DNA of 35,436 nt from UMGS755 sp045132895 (lineage in GTDB: Bacteria; Bacillota; Clostridia; UBA1381; UBA9506), in contig JBGUTC010000067.1 in the NCBI GenBank assembly GCA_045132895.1, forward strand, positions 1-35,436, written 5' to 3'. The position numbers were made by a program, and so were the translations under genes. How positions within the stretch are numbered: position 1 is the stretch's first letter; every line of letters starts with the position of its first letter. The notes beneath the pieces were generated by a model. The model searched no databases. It saw nothing but the letters and a program-made list of their open reading frames with translations, and was not told the DNA's origin. This document shows positions 24,068 through 33,052 of this stretch, in pieces.

Positions 24068-26694
24068 TGAAACGTCTTTTACATATCTTTTTAATCCTGA
24101 CCGTTTGCATCATGTCGGTGCTCCCGGTTATGCCTGTTGCTTATGCAGCAGAAGAGAGCGATTCTGCCCTCGTTTCCTATTTAACAGGAGACATGTCTTT
24201 TTCAGCTGAAGGTGTTACCCGTGCGGAATTCGCAGCCGGCTTAATCCGCCTGGCTTATGATAAAGCACCGGCAGCAGCAGAGGCTTCCTTTGGCGATGTA
24301 ACGCTGGCGCATCCTTATGCACCGGAAATTTACACCGCTTTGTCCATGGGTCTTGTCTCTAAGGGCGATTCCTTTAATCCTGACGGCAAAGTAACCTATG
24401 CGCAGGCTATGAAGATGGCTGTCAGCATGCTGGGTTACGGCACCATGGCAGAAGCTAAAGGCGGCTTCCCCAGCGGATATCTTTCCTACGGTCAGCGCGC
24501 TGGTCTGACTCTGGCAGGCAAGGGTAACGATGAAGTTATGTTGCCGGCTGACGTTATGACTCTTCTTGCAAAAACTGCAGAAGCTGACATGATGGCCGTT
24601 TCCGAACTTGGAACCTATGAACAGAATGCAAAAAGCACGATTCTTTCCAATGTTCGCGGTATTTATAAAGCTCGCGGTGTGATTACCGCAACGGCATATT
24701 CTTCTCTTTACAACGCAAAAGATGTTGCAAAGAAAGGCTTCGTTCTGGGAGCAGAAACAATTTCCGGTTCCGTGCCCAGTGGTCTTTTGGGTTACAATGT
24801 TGTTGTTTACTATGAAAAAGACCTCGAAGGCAATAAGGAAGCTTGCGTTGTTGTTCCCCAGAATAATGATGTTGTAACGCTTTTAGGTCGTGACTGTGAG
24901 CCAATCAAAGGCTACACACTGACTGATGCTGACGGCAATGAATATGACCTTGACCCCGCTTATAACCTGATTTATAACGGTAAAGCCTATGGCAAGAGCG
25001 ACGGTAGCAAGTTCTTAAAGGGTGCAGACGTTAAACTGACTCTGATTGATGCCGGCGAAGACAGCATTTATGAAACCGTTTTGGTTGAAGAAGCAGCTTA
25101 CATGCAGGTATCCCGTGTTGAAAACGGTATCGGCGGCAAGGCTCTTTATGACAACGAAACGAAAAACAGTTTGGTCAGCCTGTTCGGCAATGTATCTTAT
25201 GAAGTTTATGCTGACGATGAAAACGGCCTGACTGAAATTGCTTTTGAAGATATTTCCATTGGTGATTTGGTTGCTTCCTATTCTTCTGAGGACAAAAAAC
25301 TGGTGAAACTGGTGCTTTGCTCCAAGAGTGTTACCGGTGCGGTTAGTTCCTTGTCCAGAACAGAGAAAACTGTGACCATCGGCGATGTAAAATATCCCGT
25401 TAACGATGTTCTGAATTCTCTCTGGGGTAACATCACTCTGGGGGCAGAACAGAAGTATCTGATGGATGAATCCGGTCGGATTACGGCGATCAGCTCTGCT
25501 TCGACCGACGCTAAATATGGCTGGATTGTTGGCGCAAAAAATGACGCCGGCAGCAGCATCAGCCGGAATATTATTTTAAAGATTTTCACTGAAACAGGTG
25601 AAATGGAAATCATTGGACTGGCACAGCGCGTTCTGATTGACGGTGTTTCTACCTCTATTGGTGATTTGTCACCTGACACGTTTAACAGACTGGCAGACAA
25701 CATGCGTCTGATACGCTATAAGAAGAGTACAGGGGAAGAACCGAAGATTACCATGATTGACTATGCGACTACTTCAAATCCCGGTAGTTATGTATACATG
25801 GAAACCTCCGATAATTCCAACGATGCCCTGATCAGAAACCGTGATTTTGAAACCTTAAAGTTTGAGGGTACAACCGTTGGTCGTTATGATGCGGTTGACG
25901 GCAGAACCGTTGGTTACTATCATCTGAGTGGCACAACCAAGGTGTTCTGTATTCCTGAACAGACTACTCGTCGTGAGGATGACAAGAACTATATCATCGG
26001 TACCGGCGGTATCCGTGGCGGTTATGAATATTCTTTCGCAGCTTACGATATGGATGTTTATGCTGTTCCCGGTGCGGTTGTAGTTCTGTCCACATCCTTA
26101 CCGACAACGGTTGATGACAAAACGACTTTTGGTATTATTGAATCCATTGAAACAACGGTCAATGAAGACCTCGAGGAAATTCCCGTTATTTACATGGCAG
26201 TTCAGAATAAGATCGTTCGGTACTATCTGGATAAAGAAATCGTATCTGTAGCATCTACATTATCCCCCGGCGACTGTGTTCGTTTCAACTCCTTTAAGCA
26301 GGGTTATATCAATGCAATCTTAAAGGATTACGATTTCAGCGATAATGAGGCGACGATTAAAAATAACATCCGTGGCGCGGCATATGGTCACCTGGATGTG
26401 GGCTGGATTTACAGTATCAACAATCAGTTTATTAATCTGATGCCTGAAGGTAAGACCACAGGTCTGACCAGCAATGATATTGTTGCACTGAACTACGCCA
26501 CCCCGCCATATGGTACTGTCACTTATGTGTATGTTAAACCGGCAACTGCATCTAAAGCAGCTAAGGTCAACATCCGTTTCGAGCCCCAGCAGGAGGTTAG
26601 AGACTATGTAACCAGCGGACAGCAGGCAGACAGAGCTGTTGTTTATGGTGCTTATAACAATATTACCAATGTTGTTATCTATCGTTTCAACTAA
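24067..26694 (+). CDS. Secreted protein with N-terminal SLH-like domains and a long uncharacterised C-terminal part
   Basis: The 875-residue protein has a signal peptide ending AYA-A at residue 27. About residues 45-185 carry divergent SLH-like repeats, for example VTRAEFAAGLIRLAYD and FGDVTLAHPYAPEIYTALSMGLV. The remaining 690 residues are beta-rich with no enzyme motif I know, and include repeated acidic turns such as LTDADGNEYDLDP. GGGAGG lies nine bases before the ATG, and that ATG shares its A with the TAA stop of the previous gene (TAATG). This coupling suggests the two SLH proteins are made in fixed ratio. SLH modules are at the N-terminus here but at the C-terminus in its partner. Confidence 0.87.
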   Translation: MKRLLHIFLILTVCIMSVLPVMPVAYAAEESDSALVSYLTGDMSFSAEGVTRAEFAAGLIRLAYDKAPAAAEASFGDVTLAHPYAPEIYTALSMGLVSKGDSFNPDGKVTYAQAMKMAVSMLGYGTMAEAKGGFPSGYLSYGQRAGLTLAGKGNDEVMLPADVMTLLAKTAEADMMAVSELGTYEQNAKSTILSNVRGIYKARGVITATAYSSLYNAKDVAKKGFVLGAETISGSVPSGLLGYNVVVYYEKDLEGNKEACVVVPQNNDVVTLLGRDCEPIKGYTLTDADGNEYDLDPAYNLIYNGKAYGKSDGSKFLKGADVKLTLIDAGEDSIYETVLVEEAAYMQVSRVENGIGGKALYDNETKNSLVSLFGNVSYEVYADDENGLTEIAFEDISIGDLVASYSSEDKKLVKLVLCSKSVTGAVSSLSRTEKTVTIGDVKYPVNDVLNSLWGNITLGAEQKYLMDESGRITAISSASTDAKYGWIVGAKNDAGSSISRNIILKIFTETGEMEIIGLAQRVLIDGVSTSIGDLSPDTFNRLADNMRLIRYKKSTGEEPKITMIDYATTSNPGSYVYMETSDNSNDALIRNRDFETLKFEGTTVGRYDAVDGRTVGYYHLSGTTKVFCIPEQTTRREDDKNYIIGTGGIRGGYEYSFAAYDMDVYAVPGAVVVLSTSLPTTVDDKTTFGIIESIETTVNEDLEEIPVIYMAVQNKIVRYYLDKEIVSVASTLSPGDCVRFNSFKQGYINAILKDYDFSDNEATIKNNIRGAAYGHLDVGWIYSINNQFINLMPEGKTTGLTSNDIVALNYATPPYGTVTYVYVKPATASKAAKVNIRFEPQQEVRDYVTSGQQADRAVVYGAYNNITNVVIYRFN

Positions 26695-26710
26695 ATCGGA
26701 GGTGAATGAA

Positions 26711-29700
26711 ATGAATAAAAGTTTTATGGGAAAACGTTTGTTTTCTGTTATTCTGGCTCTTCTGATGCTCCTTTCCGCCGTTCCGGCGCTGGCAGCAGAG
26801 GAAGGCAGAGCGTATCTGGCAGACAGCTTTGAAGATTGGGCAACCAATCAGGTTCCTGACGGAACGACCTATACCGGCTTTAACACCCATGTTGTAGAAT
26901 TCGGGGAACAGAATAAGGCTCTTTATTTGGAGCCGGTCAATAATGAAATTAGAGTTTCTGTCACGCTTCCTAATGTAGATAAAGAATTTTTCTTTACGAT
27001 GAATTTCTCTGTTGAAGGAAAAATCAGTTCAGGACGTGTGAACTTAGTCAGCAGCGCTAATGCAACGACCAATTTGATTGGTATCGTTGACAATGCGCTG
27101 ACAACCTATGACGGTAAGCGTGGTCTTCCGTCACTGAAAAAAGAAACCAGTATTACCATTTGCTATAAACCTGAAAAGAAACGTATGGACGTTTACAACG
27201 GCAACAAACTGGTTTTAAGCGATTGGTTTGTTAAAGGCGGTCCTTCCGCCGTTAAGACACTGGATTTTGCAATGGAAACCCTAAACTATACTGATGCAAA
27301 AGTATGGATCGATGATGTCTATGTTTACTCTGATCCCTGCGGTCGGAAGATGGACATCCCGAAAGTAAGCTATAATGAAAAGGTTTACTCTTGGGAAAAT
27401 GACATTTACGATGATGAGCCGACAGTTTTCGTGTTCAAAAACTTTGACGCAGCTTCCGGTGCATTAAAAGCCGTTTCTCTGCAGACTCCATCCGGTGGTG
27501 CTGCTTTGGTTGAAAAAGACGGCGAGTCTTATTATAACATTCCTACTACCGATGAACAGTATGTTAGTGATATTCAGTTTGCGGGTGCTAACACGAGTAT
27601 TACATATGAAATGAGCGTTAAGCAGGGCAATCCCGGTACAGACTTGAATGTTATGTTTGCTGATAAGTCTAATGCATGGAGCACACTTCTGAATGTTACG
27701 GCAACCGGCGGTGTTACGTTAGGCGGAATCGGTATCGGCAGTTTGGAAACAGGCAAGTGGAATCACGTTGCCATGGGAATCAACTACGGTGCTGGTACCT
27801 TTGACGGCTATCTAAATGGAAAGCACGTTTTAAAGAGCGCTAGCATCGGTAAGTTTGGTGCACCGGTCAGAATCCGTTTTCACAGACCGCCAAGCTCTGA
27901 TAAGGGTAGCGTTATGATTGATAATCTCCGCGTTTATTCCGGCGCTGAGGTCAGAGAAATTGACGATTCACCGTATACCGGTATTTCTGTTAACGGTGGT
28001 GACGGTGCTGCTATTAAAGCTCTGGCAGGCAAGAACGCTTTCCATGGCTATAGCGATTATGTAACTGTTAACGGTGAACGTAAGAGAAGTGACAAACCGG
28101 CTTATGTTGAAGACGGCGTTCTCTACGGCGCACAGGCAGAATTTGCTGAAATGTTAGGTGCAGAGGTTGTTGCAACAGCCGGCAACACAGAAGTTAAGGT
28201 CGGCGAACAGACCATTACCTTAGACAGCGCACCTGCTACCAAGGGAGGCAAGGTTTACCTGCCGGCGAAGGATTTAGTAACAAAGCTCGGCAAGAAGATT
28301 GTAGAAGATCCGCAGGGCTTGTTTATCTTTGCTGATGAAATGCCGAAACTGTCAGCTACAAAGCTTCTGTCCGTTAATAACTATATGCAGTTTGGTCGTC
28401 TGACACCGGAACAGGTATTAGAGTTGTTGCAGAAAAATGCAACTAAACATCCCTACGGTTCCGTTTCCCAGGCTGATATTGACCGTATCCGTACGGCCTA
28501 TCAAAACGACCCGTTATTTAAAGAAAGAGTCGACTATTATGTTGAAACCCAGGCTTTCCCTGAAAGAGGCGGAAAGGCAGAAACCTACGACTGGTATGGA
28601 ATGAACGCATTCATGGTAAGCTATCTGGCTACCGGTCAGGAATACATGTTTGAGAAAATTAAAGAAAATGTTCTGGAAAGTCTGAAGCAGAAGTCCTGGA
28701 CATCAGGCAATGACTCCCAGGAGCCGGCTCATAACTATGAGTTCCTGGCAATGTGCTACGACTGGCTCTATGACAAGTGGGAACCCGAACTGCGCAAGCA
28801 GATGGAAGAGAGACTGGTTGAATGGGGTATGAAGTTCTGGGAGAAAATCCTGAAGGGTACTGATAGCTCTCTGACGCCGTCTCTCTCCATCGGTAACAAC
28901 ATTACCGGTGGTTGTGGTGGTTCTGTTCTGATGGCAACAATCGCATGTTGGGATCTGGATCCTGAAAGAGCTTCTTACATTATTGCAGAAACGATGCGTG
29001 CCCTAGAGCCGGTTATGAACCACTACTTCCCCCAGGGTGCTTGGGCAGAAGGTCTTGACTACAGCTCTTACATGATTGCACACTTATGGCACGGTGTTTC
29101 CGCCGTTATCAACGCTTTAGGCGATGACTACGGTCTCTTGGATGCCCCCGGCTTCAAGCAGTACCCGGCGTACTACATGTCATTACATGGTCCCGGCGGC
29201 GGTTCTAACTTCGGTGACGGTGGCGACTGGTCCAGAAAGTCTTTCTATGATGGTCTGGTATTCCCCTGGGCAGCACATGTATACCAGGATCCCGAGATTT
29301 ATATCATGGGTAGAGAATATATGGACTTCTCCGGCAGACCGGATTACTTGGAGCATGTTCTGTTCCATAACTCTGAGTGGGAACAGATGTCAGCAGACAA
29401 TCTGGAGCTGAACCTGGATAATCAGTATTCGGGTAAAGAAGGAAAAACAGAAGATATCGTTATCCGTAGCGGTTACGGTAAGGATGACACCTTCCTGGCA
29501 ACCAAGTTCGGTCAGCTTCAGGTCGGTCATGGTCACTGGGATGCCGGTTCCTTCATTATGGATATGGCAGGAACCCGTTGGGCAATTGACTTAGGTGCTG
29601 ATAGCTACTACCTGCCGGATTACTTTACCGAATATGTGGGCTGTAACTACTACCGTAAACGTGCTGAAGGACATAATACCGTTATCATCGGTCCGGACGA

Positions 29701-30214
29701 AACAGCTGGACAGCAGACATGGGTATATGCGCCTGTTGAAAAGTTTGAAAATAGCAAGACAAAGTCTATAGCAATTGGTGATATGTCAGTTAACTATCCG
29801 AAGTCTAAGTCTGCAAAGCGTGGATTTATGCTGACTAATAACCGTAAGGATGTCGTTATTCGTGACGAAATCAGAACGGAGAATCCCACAGAGATTTACT
29901 GGTTCATGCATACAGGTGCTGAGATTACCATCGTCGATGGCGACACGGCAATTCTGACTCAGGACGGTAAACAGGTTCAGTTAGACTTTATTTCCAATGT
30001 TCCGGCTGAACTCACTGTCATGGACGCTGTTCCCCTTCCGACATCACCGAATCCGGAAGGACAGAATCCGAATCCTGGTGCTCGGAAGATTGCGATCCGT
30101 GTTCCGGCAGCAACATCTCTTGACCTGACGGTTCGTATCGCAACCGTAGGCAGCACAGGCGCTTCTCAGCCCGTTCCCAATGTTCCGCTTGCACAGTGGT
30201 CTGCAGCGGAATAA
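26711..30214 (+). CDS. Secreted heparinase II/III-family polysaccharide lyase with LamG-like domains
   Basis: The 1167-residue protein starts at ATG 26711 (GGAGG eight bases upstream) and has a signal peptide ending PALA-A near residue 28. Two LamG-like modules follow (about 30-215 and 235-415). A domain resembling the copper amine oxidase N-terminal fold comes next (about 430-543, VNGERKRSD...VYLPAKDLVTKLGKKI). The catalytic part begins near residue 570. It has an alpha-toroid with NYEFLAMCYDWLYD near 673 and EGLDYSSYMIAH near 780, and a C-terminal beta-sandwich with GHGHWDAGSF near 940 and NYYRKRAEGHNTVI near 980, features of heparinase II/III-like lyases. These cleave uronate-containing chains by beta-elimination. 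The substrate is not deducible; the locus suggests a rhamnose-rich acidic polymer. No SLH domain is present. Confidence 0.88.
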   Translation: MNKSFMGKRLFSVILALLMLLSAVPALAAEEGRAYLADSFEDWATNQVPDGTTYTGFNTHVVEFGEQNKALYLEPVNNEIRVSVTLPNVDKEFFFTMNFSVEGKISSGRVNLVSSANATTNLIGIVDNALTTYDGKRGLPSLKKETSITICYKPEKKRMDVYNGNKLVLSDWFVKGGPSAVKTLDFAMETLNYTDAKVWIDDVYVYSDPCGRKMDIPKVSYNEKVYSWENDIYDDEPTVFVFKNFDAASGALKAVSLQTPSGGAALVEKDGESYYNIPTTDEQYVSDIQFAGANTSITYEMSVKQGNPGTDLNVMFADKSNAWSTLLNVTATGGVTLGGIGIGSLETGKWNHVAMGINYGAGTFDGYLNGKHVLKSASIGKFGAPVRIRFHRPPSSDKGSVMIDNLRVYSGAEVREIDDSPYTGISVNGGDGAAIKALAGKNAFHGYSDYVTVNGERKRSDKPAYVEDGVLYGAQAEFAEMLGAEVVATAGNTEVKVGEQTITLDSAPATKGGKVYLPAKDLVTKLGKKIVEDPQGLFIFADEMPKLSATKLLSVNNYMQFGRLTPEQVLELLQKNATKHPYGSVSQADIDRIRTAYQNDPLFKERVDYYVETQAFPERGGKAETYDWYGMNAFMVSYLATGQEYMFEKIKENVLESLKQKSWTSGNDSQEPAHNYEFLAMCYDWLYDKWEPELRKQMEERLVEWGMKFWEKILKGTDSSLTPSLSIGNNITGGCGGSVLMATIACWDLDPERASYIIAETMRALEPVMNHYFPQGAWAEGLDYSSYMIAHLWHGVSAVINALGDDYGLLDAPGFKQYPAYYMSLHGPGGGSNFGDGGDWSRKSFYDGLVFPWAAHVYQDPEIYIMGREYMDFSGRPDYLEHVLFHNSEWEQMSADNLELNLDNQYSGKEGKTEDIVIRSGYGKDDTFLATKFGQLQVGHGHWDAGSFIMDMAGTRWAIDLGADSYYLPDYFTEYVGCNYYRKRAEGHNTVIIGPDETAGQQTWVYAPVEKFENSKTKSIAIGDMSVNYPKSKSAKRGFMLTNNRKDVVIRDEIRTENPTEIYWFMHTGAEITIVDGDTAILTQDGKQVQLDFISNVPAELTVMDAVPLPTSPNPEGQNPNPGARKIAIRVPAATSLDLTVRIATVGSTGASQPVPNVPLAQWSAAE

Positions 30215-30233
30215 TCAGAAAGGAGAGAATACA

Positions 30234-31301
30234 ATGAAAAAAATCTTAGCACTTATTCTGATTGTGGTTCTGTCCCTTTCTACGTTGCCTGCTTTTGCAA
30301 CGCCCCTCGTTAAGAGCTTTAACTTTGAAGGCTTTGAAAACGATGAGCCGGCGCAGAATACCAGCGCCTGGACTTGGATTGGCCTGAACCAGTGGGAGTT
30401 CTGGTATACAGATGCAAAATTTGTTGCCACAGATTCCTGGCTCGAACCCGTAGCACGTACCGGTGATGTCACCGGTACGGCGCTCCGGTTCCATACAAAA
30501 GACGGTACAACAGCTTACGATGCAGCCAATGCTAATCCTATGTTTTACCGTGGTAATGGTGTCCCGATTAACACAGAATCCAAATTCAGTTTAGACTGGA
30601 TGGTGGAGGATCATAACGCCGCTCACTATATTCAAATGTCTTTGAAGACTGTTTCTGGTGCAACTGGGTATTTTTTCCCGTTTCGGATTGAAACAAGCGG
30701 CAAACTGTTAACCTTTGGCGAGGATACCGGAATGACCATTAACCCCGGTGAATGGCACACCTATGAAATGATTCTTTCTGTAACAGAGGGTCTTTTCATG
30801 TATGTAGACGGTGCTCCCGTCCATGTCGATCCCAGCTTCAAGTGTAACAATATTGACTTGACCTTCTTCCATCAGGAATTGCAGAACGACGGCAACGGCA
30901 TGTTTAAGGGCTCTGCCATGCAGATCGACAACTTAAAGTATGAGATGCTCAGTTATTCAGGTGCTGCGGATCCTCTGTATGATAAGAAACTCTCCGGTCT
31001 CCGTGAGGCAGTCTTTACCGAAGACGCAGACAGCATCAGCGTCAGCATTTCGGCCTATAACTATGGTGTATCTCCGTTGCCTTATCTGGCAGTTTTAAGC
31101 GTGTATGATGCGGATGGCGCCTATGTTGGTTATGGCGTTTCCGCTCCCGGTAGCATGGTGGCAGGCGGCCAAAAAAATGCAACGATTAGCGTAAGTTATC
31201 CCGAATGGGACACAGGCTACAGTGCGAAGCTTCATGTTTTAAATGACTGGAGCAATCTGACTGCCTTCCAGAATGTTATTTACACATATCCCGCTGAATA
31301 A
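30234..31301 (+). CDS. Small secreted protein with a LamG-like domain
   Basis: The 355-residue protein has a signal peptide, MKKILALILIVVLSLSTLPA to FA-T at residue 22. A concanavalin/LamG-like module follows (about 30-240) with GEWHTYEMILSVTEGLFMYV near residue 172 and QIDNLKYEML near 231. The last 110 residues form a separate beta-sandwich (SVSISAYNYGVSPLPYLAVL). AAAGGAG lies six to seven bases before the ATG, 19 bases after the lyase stop. The LamG pattern recurs in the lyase and in the 896-residue protein, so it may be a shared ligand-binding unit. No catalytic motif is visible. Confidence 0.82.
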   Translation: MKKILALILIVVLSLSTLPAFATPLVKSFNFEGFENDEPAQNTSAWTWIGLNQWEFWYTDAKFVATDSWLEPVARTGDVTGTALRFHTKDGTTAYDAANANPMFYRGNGVPINTESKFSLDWMVEDHNAAHYIQMSLKTVSGATGYFFPFRIETSGKLLTFGEDTGMTINPGEWHTYEMILSVTEGLFMYVDGAPVHVDPSFKCNNIDLTFFHQELQNDGNGMFKGSAMQIDNLKYEMLSYSGAADPLYDKKLSGLREAVFTEDADSISVSISAYNYGVSPLPYLAVLSVYDADGAYVGYGVSAPGSMVAGGQKNATISVSYPEWDTGYSAKLHVLNDWSNLTAFQNVIYTYPAE

Positions 31302-31315
31302 GAAAGCGGTTTACT

Positions 31316-31400
31316 TGCTTTTCCGGTGCAATGTAAAAGGGGTTTTGGCAATGTTCTTTTGGTACGGACTTGGGAAAATGAACATTGTACCGGAGAAGCA
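31316..31400 (+). repeat. Long inverted repeat with a competing inner hairpin
   Basis: Arms TGCTTTTCCGGTGCAATGT (31316-31334) and ACATTGTACCGGAGAAGCA (31382-31400) match at 17 of 19 positions around a 47-base loop. Inside, CAATGTTCTTTT (31349-31360) can pair with AAAATGAACATTG (31375-31387). The two pairings overlap at 31382-31387, so both cannot form in full. There is no T-run. The region lies between the LamG gene and the GH28-like gene and ends 30 bases before its ATG. Confidence 0.75.
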
Positions 31401-31430
31401 ATGAGCAGATGTTAGACAAGGAGTAACAAC

Positions 31431-32960
31431 ATGAAAATTGATATTATACAGGCCGGTGCCATTGCAGACGGCAAAACCAAAGTAACAGACGTTGTTCAGA
31501 AAGCGATTGATGCCTGTGGTGAAAATGGCGGCGGTATTGTTTCGTTCCCGGCTGGCCAGTATTTAATGGGAAAGGTATGCTTGCGTAGCCATGTTACCAT
31601 TGAACTCCAGTCCGGATGCCGAATTATCGCTTCTCCTGATGAGGCCGATTATCCCATGTCTCCCGGTTACGAGGGAAGCTTATGGGTTTGCCCTTCTGAC
31701 GATGAACTGGAAAAAGACCGTTGGCTGATGAACAGGCGTCAGGCTATCTTTTATGGATGCAGCCTGGAAGATATTCATTTTTGCGGTCCCGGCATGATTG
31801 ACGGTAACTGTGAGAACATTCTGGTTCCGCAGGACCGTAAGTATGAACCCAGTTGGGCTTGCTACGAAAAAGATCTGGAAATCTTAGCAGGTAACGGTTT
31901 CCGACCGGTTTTGATTTATCTGGAAGACTGTCATCAGGTTAAGATTGAGGATATTTACCTCTATCATGCACCTGTTTACACCATGAACTTCCTGTATTGT
32001 ACCCATATGTGGATCCGGGGCATTCGCATTGATAACTTAATTGGTGCTGACAATGCTGACGGTATGCACATTACCTCTTGTTCTGATGTATTTATTTCTG
32101 ATTGTGATCTGTATTGTGGCGATGACTCCATTGCTATTGATGCGGATGACGGAAAACCGGCAGAGCGATTCTTGATTACGAACTGTAACATCGCAAGCCG
32201 TAACAACTGCTTCAGAATTTTCCATTCCCTCCACGATGCCTATCAGTATACCATTCTGCCCCGTGGCGTGGTGCGGGATATTACGATTTCCAACATTACC
32301 GTAAAAGAGGCAGACAGCGTTGTTTGCATCAACTGTGACTGGGGCGAAATCTCTCAGGTTGTGGTACAGGGTGTTACCGGTACGATGACTCGTAACGGTG
32401 CGGCATTCTTAATCACATCTCATAATGATTCTAAGGTTGACCGTGTTCTCTTTGATAACTGGTTTATCACAACCCGTGGCGGTGGCTACATGTATGCAGA
32501 ACCCGGCAGCGTGATTTCCAATGTGGAACTTTCCAGACTGAACATGGAGCTTTGTCCGAAGACACAGACATTCTGTTGTGGTCTGCGGGCTCTGCCGAAG
32601 GTTTCTGAAGAATGCTCCAACAAGAACATTCCTCAGTACTGGTGGTCTCACAGTCTGCCGTTCTTTATGCAGATTGTTAATACAGAAAACGTTTCCTTAG
32701 AGAAAGTTTCTATCCGTTGGGGTGAGGAAAGCCTGGAAGAACTGGATCATATGGCAAGTCCTGAGGGTCAGAAAACGCTTCGTGAATTGGAAACCGAATA
32801 CGGTTATCCGAAATTCTTTGAGGTTACCCGGGATTGGCCTGCTATCCGTGTTGATGATTCTGTTGGCTTTACATATGAAAAACTGAATCTTCAGCCTCAT
32901 GGCAATCAGAAAGATGCCCTTGTGATTTACGAAAACGAAAAGCTTGTTAAGTCTGAATAA
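31431..32960 (+). CDS. GH28-like right-handed beta-helix protein, cytoplasmic
   Basis: GH28 enzymes hydrolyse galacturonic-acid or rhamnogalacturonan bonds. The 509-residue protein has the beta-helix repeat pattern and opens IIQAGAIADGKTKVTDVVQK. It then has GGGIVSFPAGQYLMGKVCLR (family entry) and the catalytic region GADNADGMHITSCSDVFI plus CGDDSIAIDADDG near residues 203-240. The first Asp (NAD for the usual NTD) and the DD pair are present, but the family's G-H-G motif is not. There is no signal peptide, so it would act on imported oligosaccharides. AAGGAG lies seven bases upstream of the ATG. It may be an exo-acting galacturonidase, or a diverged enzyme with another sugar. Confidence 0.87.
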   Translation: MKIDIIQAGAIADGKTKVTDVVQKAIDACGENGGGIVSFPAGQYLMGKVCLRSHVTIELQSGCRIIASPDEADYPMSPGYEGSLWVCPSDDELEKDRWLMNRRQAIFYGCSLEDIHFCGPGMIDGNCENILVPQDRKYEPSWACYEKDLEILAGNGFRPVLIYLEDCHQVKIEDIYLYHAPVYTMNFLYCTHMWIRGIRIDNLIGADNADGMHITSCSDVFISDCDLYCGDDSIAIDADDGKPAERFLITNCNIASRNNCFRIFHSLHDAYQYTILPRGVVRDITISNITVKEADSVVCINCDWGEISQVVVQGVTGTMTRNGAAFLITSHNDSKVDRVLFDNWFITTRGGGYMYAEPGSVISNVELSRLNMELCPKTQTFCCGLRALPKVSEECSNKNIPQYWWSHSLPFFMQIVNTENVSLEKVSIRWGEESLEELDHMASPEGQKTLRELETEYGYPKFFEVTRDWPAIRVDDSVGFTYEKLNLQPHGNQKDALVIYENEKLVKSE

Positions 32961-32970
32961 GACTATACTT

Positions 32971-32998
32971 CGTCGGGTTGCTTTCAGGCAACCCGACG
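32971..32998 (+). repeat. Stable intergenic hairpin without T-run
   Basis: CGTCGGGTTGC and GCAACCCGACG form a perfect 11-base-pair stem around a six-base loop, 11 bases after the GH28 stop. The sequence after it is GGGTCAGG rather than T-rich. It is more likely to protect or separate mRNA segments than to terminate well. Confidence 0.7.
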
Positions 32999-33052
32999 GG
33001 GTCAGGATTTGATTTACGATTTTTTACTATAAAAAGACTTGGAGTGCTTTAC

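Noticed and set aside
24067..26694. Assigning an enzymatic function to the 875-residue SLH-like protein
   Set aside because: No catalytic motif was visible in the C-terminal ~690 residues, so only the signal peptide and SLH-like repeats are claimed.
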